Of a DNA stretch of 64,000 bases, positions 31,965 through 41,132 are shown piece by piece. Below the pieces are notes generated by a model. It worked only from the letters and a program-made list of their open reading frames with translations, did not search any database and was not told the DNA's origin. Origin of the DNA: Methyloversatilis universalis. GTDB taxonomy: Bacteria > Pseudomonadota > Gammaproteobacteria > Methylococcales > Methylococcaceae. The stretch covers positions 1 to 64,000 of the forward strand of contig DYIL01000006.1 of assembly GCA_020723665.1 (NCBI GenBank). Reading direction: 5' to 3'. Each line of letters starts with the position of its first letter. Position 1 is the first letter of the stretch. A program made the translations under genes and the position numbers.

Positions 31965-33785
31965 ATGTCTCTACATCCCACGTTGCTCGCCGTTACCGAG
32001 CGCATCCGCACCCGCAGCCAAACCAAGCGTCAGGCCTACCTCGAGCGCATGCGATGCGCCCGCCAAGGGGGCCTGGAGCGCACCCGCATCGGATGCACCA
32101 ACGTGGCACACGCCTACGCGGCAATGCCGGCGAATGACAAACTGGTCTTGAAGGCCGCCTCGGTCCCGAATATCGGCATCGTGTCGGCGTACAACGACAT
32201 GCTTTCGGCGCATCATCCGTACGAACAATATCCCGCCATCATCAAGTCCGAAGCTAGGGTCTTGGGAGCGACCGCGCAAGTCGCCGGCGGCGTCCCGGCC
32301 ATGTGCGATGGGGTGACGCAGGGTCAAAGCGGAATGGAACTCTCTCTGTTCTCTCGCGACGTGATCGCGATGGCTACCGCGATTGCGCTTTCGCATCGCG
32401 TGTTCGACGCCAATCTGTTCCTGGGCGTCTGCGACAAGATCGTTCCCGGCCTTTTGATAGGCGCGCTCCGCTTCGGCCATCTGCCCGCCATTTTCGTGCC
32501 CGCCGGCCCCATGGCTTCCGGCGTGTCGAACGCCGAGAAAGCCAAAGTGAGGCAATTGTTCGCCGAAGGCAAAGTCGGCCGCGAAGCCTTGCTCGAATCT
32601 GAAATGGCGTCCTATCACAGCGCCGGAACCTGCACTTTCTACGGCACCGCCAACAGCAACCAGATGCTGATGGAAATCATGGGCCTGCAACTGCCCGGAT
32701 CGGCCTTCGTGAGCCCCGGCACCGAACTTCGCGAAGCCTTGACCCGCGCGGCCACTCGCCAGGCGGTCCGTCTCGCCGAAGACAAATCCTCTCCCAGACT
32801 CTGCGACATCGTCGACGAACGCGCCATCGTCAACGGCATCGCCGGTTTGCTTGCGACGGGCGGCTCGACCAATCACACCATTCATTTGGTCGCCATCGCA
32901 CGCGCCGCGGGAATTGAAATCAACTGGGACGACTTCAACGATTTGTCGGCGGTCGTTCCCCTGCTGGCCCGCGTATACCCCAACGGCAAAGCGGACGTCA
33001 ATCATTTCCACGCCGCCGGCGGCATGGGCTTCCTGATTCGCGAGTTGCTGGATGCGGGACTTCTGCACGAGGACGTTCAGACAATCCTGGGACAGGGCCT
33101 GCGCCGCTGGACGGAAGAGCCCTGGCTGGACAACGGCCAACTGGTATTTCGCCCGGCCAGCAACAAAAGCCTGGACACCACGGTGCTGGCACCGGCTGGC
33201 GAACCGTTCAGCCCGGACGGCGGGCTACGCCTGGTCACCGGAAATCTGGGCCGGGGCGTCATCAAGGTTTCGGCCGTCGCACCGGAAAACCGGGTGGTAC
33301 GCGCCCCCGCCATCGTATTCAACGACCAGGAAGACTTGATCGCGGCTTTCAAACGCGGGGAGCTGGAGCGGGATTTCGTTGCCGTCGTCCGCTTCCAAGG
33401 CCCTCGCGCGAACGGCATGCCGGAGCTCCATCAGCTCACCCCGTCACTCGCGGTCCTGCAGGAACGCGGCTTCAAGGTCGCCCTCGTCACGGACGGGCGT
33501 ATGTCCGGCGCGTCAGGCAAGGTTCCGGCCGCGATTCACGTGTCGCCCGAGTGCGTGATGGGGGGGCCGCTGGCCAAAGTGCGTGACGGCGACATGCTGC
33601 TGCTCGATGCTGTCGAAGGCCGCCTTCAAGCCGAAGTTCCGGCCTCCGAATGGGACAGCCGCGAAATCGCGACTGCCGATCTTTCCCGCAACCAGTTCGG
33701 CTGCGGAAGGGAACTGTTTACCGGGCTACGGCAACTCGCCGACACGGCGGAACGGGGCGGGGTCACCTTTCAGTTCGATGATTGA
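31965..33785 (+). CDS. edd: Phosphogluconate dehydratase
   Basis: [65 protein letters not shown]. Confidence 0.98.
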   Translation: MSLHPTLLAVTERIRTRSQTKRQAYLERMRCARQGGLERTRIGCTNVAHAYAAMPANDKLVLKAASVPNIGIVSAYNDMLSAHHPYEQYPAIIKSEARVLGATAQVAGGVPAMCDGVTQGQSGMELSLFSRDVIAMATAIALSHRVFDANLFLGVCDKIVPGLLIGALRFGHLPAIFVPAGPMASGVSNAEKAKVRQLFAEGKVGREALLESEMASYHSAGTCTFYGTANSNQMLMEIMGLQLPGSAFVSPGTELREALTRAATRQAVRLAEDKSSPRLCDIVDERAIVNGIAGLLATGGSTNHTIHLVAIARAAGIEINWDDFNDLSAVVPLLARVYPNGKADVNHFHAAGGMGFLIRELLDAGLLHEDVQTILGQGLRRWTEEPWLDNGQLVFRPASNKSLDTTVLAPAGEPFSPDGGLRLVTGNLGRGVIKVSAVAPENRVVRAPAIVFNDQEDLIAAFKRGELERDFVAVVRFQGPRANGMPELHQLTPSLAVLQERGFKVALVTDGRMSGASGKVPAAIHVSPECVMGGPLAKVRDGDMLLLDAVEGRLQAEVPASEWDSREIATADLSRNQFGCGRELFTGLRQLADTAERGGVTFQFDD

Positions 33786-33834
33786 GAGCTCCGGAACCAG
33801 CCTTCGTTTTTGCAACCACCGTGAGAACCTTGTT

Positions 33835-34458
33835 ATGAACCTTGACCAGATTATTGCCGCCACCAGTGTCATGCCCGTGATGGTGGTTGAACGAGTGGAA
33901 GATGCGGTACCCTTGGCCCGCGCCTTAGTAGACGGTGGCATTCGCGTATTGGAGATCACTTTGCGCACCACTGCTGGCTTGGATGCCGTGCGGGCGATCA
34001 AGCAGGAAATTCCGGAAGCCATCGTCGGCGTCGGCACCATCGCAACACCGGCCCAGCTCAACGCGGCGATTTCCGCGGGTGCGCAGTTCGGCGTTTCTCC
34101 GGGCACGACGCCCTCCCTACTCAAGGCCATCGTCGACAGCAAACTGCCGTTTTTTCCCGGCGTAGCCACCATGTCCGAAGTAATGCGGGTATTGGAGGCG
34201 GGGCTCGATGTCATGAAGTTCTTCCCGGCGATGGCGGCTGGCGGAATCAAGATGCTTGATTCCTTCAGAGGTCCGTTCCCGAATGTCCGGTTCTGTCCGA
34301 CCGGTGGGATCAACGCACAAAACGCGGCGGATTTCTTCAAACTCCCCAATGTCGTCGCCGTGGGCGGCTCTTGGCTCACCCCCAAGGACTTGATCACTAG
34401 CGGCAACTGGACCGAGATTACCCGGCTGGCCCGCGAAGCCGCGGCACTTAAGCCGTAA
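33835..34458 (+). CDS. eda: 2-dehydro-3-deoxy-phosphogluconate aldolase
   Basis: VMPVMVVERVEDAVPLARALVDGGIRVLEITLRT...VGVGTIATPAQLNAAISAGAQFGVSPG. Confidence 0.98.
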   Translation: MNLDQIIAATSVMPVMVVERVEDAVPLARALVDGGIRVLEITLRTTAGLDAVRAIKQEIPEAIVGVGTIATPAQLNAAISAGAQFGVSPGTTPSLLKAIVDSKLPFFPGVATMSEVMRVLEAGLDVMKFFPAMAAGGIKMLDSFRGPFPNVRFCPTGGINAQNAADFFKLPNVVAVGGSWLTPKDLITSGNWTEITRLAREAAALKP

Positions 34459-34685
34459 CCGTCATCGCCGCAATTCTTCGCACGTCCGGGCTCCGGTCGA
34501 CTATTTTTATGTTTCCGAGCTTCGCAAGCAGAAGGCGTTGACAGGATAGTATCCTCGAGCTTCCAAGAGCGGAGGAAAGGATACTTTGATACTTTTCGCC
34601 GAAGAGCGGGAGAGCGGATCAACCGTTCTCCCGCGGTGCTTATGAGGCCCGAACGCATAAGTCGCATCGGGGCCCTCAGTTAGAG

Positions 34686-34973
34686 CTAATTCATGCTCTG
34701 CGTCAAGACTTGGCTAACCGGCTGCGTGACAGGCCCAAGAAGCCCCAAAAGGCTTCCATTGAGCCCGAAGACCGAGGGTGTGGCTAAGTTAACGCAAACA
34801 TTCACGGCATTCAGAAGGCCAAAGCAAGCCCCGCCTTCGACAGCGGCGAGTTGCTGCTCGCTCATGGGCGTCAGGCTAGACACCTGCCCCAAGGCCCGAA
34901 AGTCGTCGTCCGCCAAAGCCGAACCCGCAACCATCATCGAAGACAACACGGCAGCCAATGCATACGATTTCAT
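34686..34973 (-). CDS. Candidate double-glycine-leader peptide precursor A (Sec signal + GG motif, 47-aa core)
   Basis: MKSYALAAVLSSMMVAGSALADDDFRALGQVSSLTPMSEQQLAAVEGG|ACFGLLNAVNVCVNLATPSVFGLNGSLLGLLGPVTQPVSQVLTQSMN; strong SD AAGGAG 7 nt upstream of ATG. Confidence 0.8.
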   Translation of the reverse strand: MKSYALAAVLSSMMVAGSALADDDFRALGQVSSLTPMSEQQLAAVEGGACFGLLNAVNVCVNLATPSVFGLNGSLLGLLGPVTQPVSQVLTQSMN

Positions 34974-34999
34974 AATCGAACTCCTTGTCTTGCATGAAA

Positions 35000-35028
35000 G
35001 CGGGGGAAGCGAATCGCCGTTCCCCCGC
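35000..35028. promoter_or_regulatory. Perfect 9-bp stem-loop in the intercistronic gap of the precursor pair
   Basis: GCGGGGGAA-GCGAATCGCCG-TTCCCCCGC. Confidence 0.6.
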
Positions 35029-35077
35029 CCGGTTTCCCGGCCCGAGTGACGTGTACACACGGGCGATCGGCGTATCG

Positions 35078-35365
35078 TTAATTCATGCTCTGCGTAGTGA
35101 CTTGCGCAATGGTCTGGTTGGTTGCTCCAAGAAGACCAAGAAGGCTTGCATTGATCCCAATCACCGTAGGTACGGCCAGGTTCGCACAAAAATTCGCCGC
35201 ATTTAGAATACCGTTACATGCTCCGCCTTCGACCGCGGCGAGTTGCTGCTCGCTCATGGGCGTCAGGCTAGACACCTGCCCCAAGGCCCGAAAGTCGTCG
35301 TCCGCCAAAGCCGAACCCACAACCATCATCGAAGACAACACCGCAGCCAATGCATACGATTTCAT
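35078..35365 (-). CDS. Candidate double-glycine-leader peptide precursor B
   Basis: MKSYALAAVLSSMMVVGSALADDDFRALGQVSSLTPMSEQQLAAVEGG|ACNGILNAANFCANLAVPTVIGINASLLGLLGATNQTIAQVTTQSMN; same SD. Confidence 0.8.
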   Translation of the reverse strand: MKSYALAAVLSSMMVVGSALADDDFRALGQVSSLTPMSEQQLAAVEGGACNGILNAANFCANLAVPTVIGINASLLGLLGATNQTIAQVTTQSMN

Positions 35366-35499
35366 AATCGAACTCCTTGTCTTGCATATCCAACAAGTTT
35401 CCTTACAGTCGCACTTTGTCCTTGAAAGTGTGCGACGCAAGATCACCGATGCCAAACTCCCTTTGGCCCGGGCCGTGTCCTTACGGCCAACCATGATAA

Positions 35500-35515
35500 T
35501 GCAGATCCTATGCCA
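35500..35515 (-). promoter_or_regulatory. Candidate sigma54 (-24/-12) promoter upstream of precursor B
   Basis: Minus strand TGGCAT-AGGAT-CTGCA versus TGGCAC-N5-TTGCA: GG and GC dinucleotides present with exact spacing, 9 of 11 consensus positions. Confidence 0.5.
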
Positions 35516-35634
35516 CTACTGATCGTTCGAGCCGTGGCAGACCTATCCGCTTGTTTTGACGCTAACTTTTGTTTCTCCATGCAGAGCTTTCGGACGTTTC
35601 GCCAGGTTTTCAGCCCCCGAATGGCAATTGCCGC

Positions 35635-35658
35635 TTTCAAAAATGTACATTTTTGAAA
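35635..35658. promoter_or_regulatory. Perfect 24-bp palindrome, candidate activator-binding site
   Basis: TTTCAAAAATGTACATTTTTGAAA, about 120 bp upstream of the candidate sigma54 promoter. Confidence 0.45.
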
Positions 35659-36228
35659 AAGTGAACGGAAACATTTTCGATCCTTTGCGCAATACTATTT
35701 CCGCACGCCGAAAAACGGATAACCCGAGTGAACCACTATTGCTTTATTTTCCTTAATTCTAAGCATTATCTCGAACAATCTCGCACAGACTGTTACAGAC
35801 CCGTCATAAGCTAGCGTCCCGGTCTGGACGAGCGCATCGATAAGAGCGCTATGGGTATATCTAAAAAGGTATATAATCGTCTCATATCTGTGATCTTGGC
35901 GACCGGATTCGCGGTTATCGTTACGGCCTCATGCCGGCCATGCGCAATGCGATGACACCGCCCGATTTTTAATTTCTTGTTATCACCTTTAATCGGGCAG
36001 CTGGAGTATCTTTGCAAGCCGTTGACTGAACGACGTTTTTCTTGAATCAGATTGGTTTAATTTTTTGAAAAAGCGGGATCCGGCGGATCTTTAGTTGACC
36101 TCGAAAAAACTGCGTTCCCGGCGGTTTTTCTCTTCGCCATACCCAGTCGAAGAATTTCGATGGCCTGCCGAGATAGGCTCCAAGCGTGTACCAGCCTCGG
36201 CGGCGACACGAAGACCGCGAGGGTATTT

Positions 36229-36323
36229 AGAGCCTATCCCGATAGGCCGTTCGCCCTGAGCCCTTCGACTTGGCTCAGGACAGGCTTGTCGAAGGGTTTC
36301 TTAAGCCTATTGGGATAGGCTCT
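36229..36323. repeat. MITE-like element, family B
   Basis: AGAGCCTATCCCGATAGGC...GCCTATTGGGATAGGCTCT terminal inverted repeats; same architecture at 51582-51676. Confidence 0.8.
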
Positions 36324-36482
36324 TACGGACCCGATCAATAAACGCAACGCTGGTGCAGACGCGATCCAGTAATGAGCTGAATGAGGCTCAGGATCGCCAT
36401 AAGATATCTGGACAATTTGCCGCCAGTCCCCGATTCTCCCCGGTGCCGGCCGATACAACACGCGGCTTGGCCAGGGACGGAA

Positions 36483-37838
36483 TCATTTATGAATTTTGAT
36501 ATCGTGTTTTTTCATTAACCGATAGAGCGTGACATGCGATACCCCGACGATTTGGGCGGCCGCCACTACGCTGTCCCCGGCTTGCGCCAAAGCCTGGTTG
36601 ATCAACTCCTTTTCCGCTTGATCCTTGGCCGCTTTCAGGCTCAAGACGAAAGGCCGCGGTAAATATTCCTCCAAGCCCAAGTCCGCGGGTGTGATATAAG
36701 CATCTTCACACATCACCAGCGCACGTTCGACCCGGTTCTTCAACTCGCGAACATTTCCCGGCCAAGTGTAATGGCGCATGGCCTTCAAGGCGCGGCGACT
36801 GAACTGTCTGGCTTTGCAAGCATTTTCCTTCTTAAAATTATTGAGAAAATATTCCGCGAGCAATTCGATGTCGTAACCCCGCTCCCGCAAAGGCGGCATG
36901 ATCACTCTTAGGACATTGAGTCGATAATAAAGGTCTTCTCGAAAGTGCCCCTTACGGACAGCGTCTTCAAGATCAACATGGGTCGCCGAAATAATTCGGA
37001 CATCGACGGCAATTTCTTCGTGGCCGCCGACCCGATAAATGGTTTTCTGCTGAAGAAAGCGAAGCAGATTGGCTTGCAAGTCAAGAGGCAATTCGCCAGC
37101 TTCATCCAGGAAAAGAGTACCCCCTCCCGCTTTTTCGATCAGCCCCAATTTTCGCTGATGAGCGCCGGTGAAAGCGCCCTTCTCGTAACCGAACAACTCC
37201 GACTGAATCAAATTCGACGGCAAAGCGGCACAATTGACGGCGATAAAGGGTCCGTCGGAACGCGGCGAATATTTATGTATGGCTAACGCGGCCAGTTCCT
37301 TGCCGGTCCCGCTCTCCCCCGTGATCAAGACAGGTAAGTCGTAGGATACGACTTTATCGATGCTGTGCAGCACCCGCCTCATAGCAGGGCTTGATCCGAT
37401 CAATTCGCTCTTACTGATCCATTCGTTCGCGCGGGGAAATATCTTTTTCTTTACCCCTGCCATTCCGGCTGCGTGACCGAGCACGACTTTTAATCGATCG
37501 ACATCGAACGGCAAGGTGTGATAATCGTAGAAATACTCCGCAATAAGCCGACAGACGGCCTCGTTTTCCATGGACGAGGCAGAAACCAAAGCCAGCCACT
37601 GCATGGATGATCCCTCGGGATAATAAAAAATATCGCCGATAACGCGCTGGAGAAAATTTTCATCGAACGGCTCGAATCGAATAAGCCCGACGTGAAAATC
37701 GCCGGTACCTAATTGGTTGCGAGCTTTGGCGGGGTCACAAGTGACATAAATCCCGCCTTCGATCGCACTTTTTATTGGTAAAACGATATCATCCGCCTCT
37801 GGATTTGCGGCGAGGTAAAGGACGTTAATACTTTCCAT
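36483..37838 (-). CDS. Sigma54-dependent transcriptional regulator (AAA+ / Fis-type HTH, VpsR-like pseudo-receiver)
   Basis: GESGTGKELAALAIHKYS, GAFTGAHQRKLGLIEKAGGGTLFLDEAGELPLDLQANLLRFLQ; C-terminal SVVAAAQIVGVSHVTLYRLMKKH; probable start MESINVLYLAANP. Confidence 0.93.
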   Translation of the reverse strand: MESINVLYLAANPEADDIVLPIKSAIEGGIYVTCDPAKARNQLGTGDFHVGLIRFEPFDENFLQRVIGDIFYYPEGSSMQWLALVSASSMENEAVCRLIAEYFYDYHTLPFDVDRLKVVLGHAAGMAGVKKKIFPRANEWISKSELIGSSPAMRRVLHSIDKVVSYDLPVLITGESGTGKELAALAIHKYSPRSDGPFIAVNCAALPSNLIQSELFGYEKGAFTGAHQRKLGLIEKAGGGTLFLDEAGELPLDLQANLLRFLQQKTIYRVGGHEEIAVDVRIISATHVDLEDAVRKGHFREDLYYRLNVLRVIMPPLRERGYDIELLAEYFLNNFKKENACKARQFSRRALKAMRHYTWPGNVRELKNRVERALVMCEDAYITPADLGLEEYLPRPFVLSLKAAKDQAEKELINQALAQAGDSVVAAAQIVGVSHVTLYRLMKKHDIKIHK

Positions 37839-38025
37839 GTAACCTTCCCAGCCTTGCGATCCATGCAAGTTTTGGCTATTCAAAGGTCAAAACCGAACAT
37901 CGGGTGTCAGTCGGCCCACCCAAGTCAATTAACGCGTAACCCTCATTATGCCCTTTCCGATGCCTCCAACTGTCACTGACATCATGCTGCCAATTCGACA
38001 TCTCCTCGATAACCAGGTATCCCTC

Positions 38026-39279
38026 TCATTTTAAAAACGGCAAGGGATACTGCTGATCGAACCGGTAGGGAACGTTGATGCCCGCAAAAAGATCCGTCGC
38101 CTCCTCGCTCAAGCCGAAGTTTACAAAAGGTTCCACGAATAACCCCTTGGAGACCTGGATGGTAACCGCCAGGTTGAGCGAATGGACATCCCTACCGGAC
38201 CCTTCAATCTCTCGCCCATCCAGCTTGCTTCGTCTGATAGCAGCACCAGTTAAAGCCGTGGAGAAACTAACCCGATCATTCAACGAGAATCCCATACCGA
38301 GCGAATATGGAATTTGATCGCCCGGGTCAATACCGTTCCGCTCGATGACGGCGTTATAGCCCAAGGAACCGAAGAGCACGACCGGATCTATCGTCTTGAC
38401 CAGAGACACGGAACCGCCGACATTCCAAAAGCCGGTGCCTAGGCTCGGATCGACACCCAGGACCAGTAAATTCGAAGGCCCCAGAATCGGCGTAAGTCCG
38501 CGGCCCTCACGTCCGGAATCCGATTTGACGTTCAGGCTCAAGGTGGTTTCCGGAACGAGGCCGTCTTCATGCAAAGCACCCCATCGCAGACTGCCGCTGA
38601 CGTCTCCCAACCCGGAACCATCCTGTCGAGTGAAACCGATATCTCCAACGCTAATTAGCGACGAACGCGTATCGAGTTCCAGTTCTTGGAAAGTAAATGG
38701 AACCGATATATCCAGTTCGAGATCGTCGATCACGCCGTAGCGAAACAAAACACCGGCCCCCGCCGTCCTGGCCCTCAATTTATAGGGCGATATTTCCGCT
38801 GTATCCTGAGCGTAACTCGCGCTGAACTCGACCTGCAAATCGCCTTTCTTGAACAAAACCTTCTGCGACCTCAGGAATTGGTCGAGTTCTATCTTGGCTT
38901 CCTCCGCTTCTTTTTCGCGGTCGCCCTCCTGCAAGCCCATTTCCTGCGACACCTTTCTCGGCGCAGAGGAAGCCGCGGCCGTTTCCGCCCGGGCTGTCGT
39001 GGCCTTTTCGCCTTGCTTCTGCTCCGCAGTTTTCGTAAGCGCTTCCTGCTTTTTGTCCGCTTCCGGCTGCGCCACCGCCTGCCGCGCCCAGGACTCGTGT
39101 TCCATGAGCATTCGAACCTGGGATTTCAAGGCCTCAACCTCCTGTTTCAGCTTTTCGTATTCGCTGCGAGGAACCGTATCCTCGGCCGTGGGCTTCGATC
39201 GGGCATAAGAAGCACTGCTATTCACAAGCGAAACAAAAAACACCCCACAAACGATTACTGGTATGCGTGTTTTTATCAT
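38026..39279 (-). CDS. Outer-membrane beta-barrel protein with N-terminal coiled coil (Phenol_MetA_deg/FapF-like)
   Basis: Signal peptide; coiled coil SEYEKLKQEVEALKSQVRMLMEHE; QVEFSASYAQD...GVIDDLELDISVPFTFQ beta-rich C-terminal domain ending in ...FLK. Confidence 0.65.
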   Translation of the reverse strand: MIKTRIPVIVCGVFFVSLVNSSASYARSKPTAEDTVPRSEYEKLKQEVEALKSQVRMLMEHESWARQAVAQPEADKKQEALTKTAEQKQGEKATTARAETAAASSAPRKVSQEMGLQEGDREKEAEEAKIELDQFLRSQKVLFKKGDLQVEFSASYAQDTAEISPYKLRARTAGAGVLFRYGVIDDLELDISVPFTFQELELDTRSSLISVGDIGFTRQDGSGLGDVSGSLRWGALHEDGLVPETTLSLNVKSDSGREGRGLTPILGPSNLLVLGVDPSLGTGFWNVGGSVSLVKTIDPVVLFGSLGYNAVIERNGIDPGDQIPYSLGMGFSLNDRVSFSTALTGAAIRRSKLDGREIEGSGRDVHSLNLAVTIQVSKGLFVEPFVNFGLSEEATDLFAGINVPYRFDQQYPLPFLK

Positions 39280-39924
39280 TATGTTTTCCTTGGCTCCCGC
39301 CGCTCGTCACCTCAGCAGGAAAGATTGATGGAACAACACCGGGTAAAATTGCTCGAACCATCACATTCGACACGTCGGAAGAACGGCCATAGGCCGTTCA
39401 TTGAAACAATGTACGCCACGGTTCAGCCGCCTCCGGCAAACCGTTTGTAAAGGGCTCGAATTCGAAACGAGTATTTTCGGAAGGCACGCATCGACGCTCA
39501 TCCATGGCCGAACAATGCCGCAAAAGAGAATGGGACTATCGAGTGGGCGCGGGCGACCTACTGCTTTCGTGCAAGGCGCGGCGGCGTTGATGATCCGATC
39601 CGCTCGAATTGAATGCTTGAAATGCACTATATGTCCTCCTTGAACTCCATACCGCCGTGGCGTTACACGGCCCGCCTGCAAAGAGTGTGGTTCGGGAGAC
39701 TTAGAGAAATCTCGTAAGCCGTCTCCAAGGCTACCCATCAGCCGGTAATTAGTCAATGTTTGTGCGGTGGAATCGAAGCCGCGAATGCCGGTATGTCTCA
39801 GCCAGGATTTATCGTGTAATAAAAACGATAAAAACTGTTTCTCGAACTTGATTCGATGTGATCGCTTTCGCTTCGTCAGGCGCTCTCGACAGAGAATACC
39901 CCAGCGATTAATTACTGGGGACTT

Positions 39925-40070
39925 AGAAATACCGCCTTCCCGGCGGCTTTTCTTTTTGCCTAGGCCAAACGCGGTTTGGGCTTGGCTCACGTTTTCAACC
40001 CCTTACGTCTCTGAAAACGACGGGGCATCCCTGCCCCGCACGAGCACCTCGAAGTTTTTCGAGGTGCTCT
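39925..40070. repeat. Dispersed intergenic repeat, family C
   Basis: ACCGCCTTCCCGGCGGCTTTTCTTTTTGCC...GGCCAAACGCGGTTTGGGCTTGGC...GACGGGGCATCCCTGCCCCG...GAGCACCTCGAAGTTTTTCGAGGTGCTC; blocks shared with the window start and with about 51696-51825. Confidence 0.7.
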
Positions 40071-40369
40071 ATTTTGAACACCTGCTCGTTGTTCAATCAC
40101 GGAAATGCACGAATCCCAAGTCTTTGGGAATAGAGGATCAGACGGCTTCTCATCACACCGGACACGCACACCGCATTCTTTATTCGAGCTACAAACCGGA
40201 AGCGGACAGCAATTTCGGATTTTCCGTGCCGTTTTGGGACAAAACTGTACGGCTCATATTGTGCAAAACCGCATTTGGAGCAGGAAGGCATGGAAATCGG
40301 CATCGAAGAGCAACGCGATCATAAACTGCTAGACTTTTGGCGGTTGTTAGCCTTGCCGTTCCGTTGACC

Positions 40370-41005
40370 ATGCCGGATTGCCGTTTTCCCCTCGCCGCCC
40401 TGGCCATCATGGCGAAAGCGCCGGTTCCCGGCCGGGTCAAGACCCGGCTGATTCCAGCCCTGGGTGCCCAAGGTGCCGCACGACTGTATGCCGCCCTGCT
40501 CCGCAAAACGGGGCGCGCGTTGCTGCACGCAGGTCTATGTCCGGTCCAGATCTGGTGCGCGCCCGACACCCGCCACCCCGAATTCGTCGGCTTGGAATTA
40601 CTCGGAGCGGCCCTGAAAACGCAATGCCGGGGTGATCTCGGCGCACGCATGGCCCACGCCGCCCGCGAGTCTCTCGAGACGGCGAGTCAGGTCATCATCA
40701 TCGGCGCTGATTGCCCTGCCATCGATCCCGCTTATGTGGAAAATGCGATCGTTGCATTGATGAACGGAAACGATGCGGTACTCGGCCCTGCCGAAGACGG
40801 CGGTTACTGTCTGCTCGGACTGAGTCGGATCGACGATGATTTATTCCGAGATATACCGTGGGGCGGGGAACGGGTGTTGCACGAGACTCGTCGACGACTC
40901 GATCAACTGCGTTGGCGGTGGACCGAACTCTCCGTCCTGTGGGATGTCGATCGCCCCGAAGACCTGCGACGGCTCGAAAGCTTGGACCTGAACGGAAGCT
41001 TATGA
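40370..41005 (+). CDS. DUF2064 / TIGR04282-type glycosyltransferase
   Basis: LAIMAKAPVPGRVKTRLIPALG, IIIGADCPAIDPAYVENAI, VLGPAEDGGYCLLGL. Confidence 0.9.
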   Translation: MPDCRFPLAALAIMAKAPVPGRVKTRLIPALGAQGAARLYAALLRKTGRALLHAGLCPVQIWCAPDTRHPEFVGLELLGAALKTQCRGDLGARMAHAARESLETASQVIIIGADCPAIDPAYVENAIVALMNGNDAVLGPAEDGGYCLLGLSRIDDDLFRDIPWGGERVLHETRRRLDQLRWRWTELSVLWDVDRPEDLRRLESLDLNGSL

Positions 41006-41132
41006 AAAACGTCGCGAACGCTAGGCCAGCAAAGGACGGACGATCCGCGGTCTCGCGGGCGGATTACGGAAAAACTTTTGCGTCGATTCCTTGATCCGGC
41101 TAGACTTTTGCACCCCCAATAGGCTCACCGTT

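Noticed and set aside
31971-33140. 389-aa minus-strand ORF opposite edd
   Set aside because: Shadow ORF of edd
34974-35189. N-terminal extension of precursor ORFs (MCEPGRTYGDW..., and the extension of ORF 35078-35494)
   Set aside because: Upstream in-frame extensions cross the SD and intergenic hairpin; the internal MKSY start has the ribosome site and signal peptide
39361-40330. Additional small GG-leader peptides or a second sigma54 site upstream of the OM protein
   Set aside because: Scanned by eye; partial matches (for example TGCAA-N5-GTGGTT near 39677) lack the required GG
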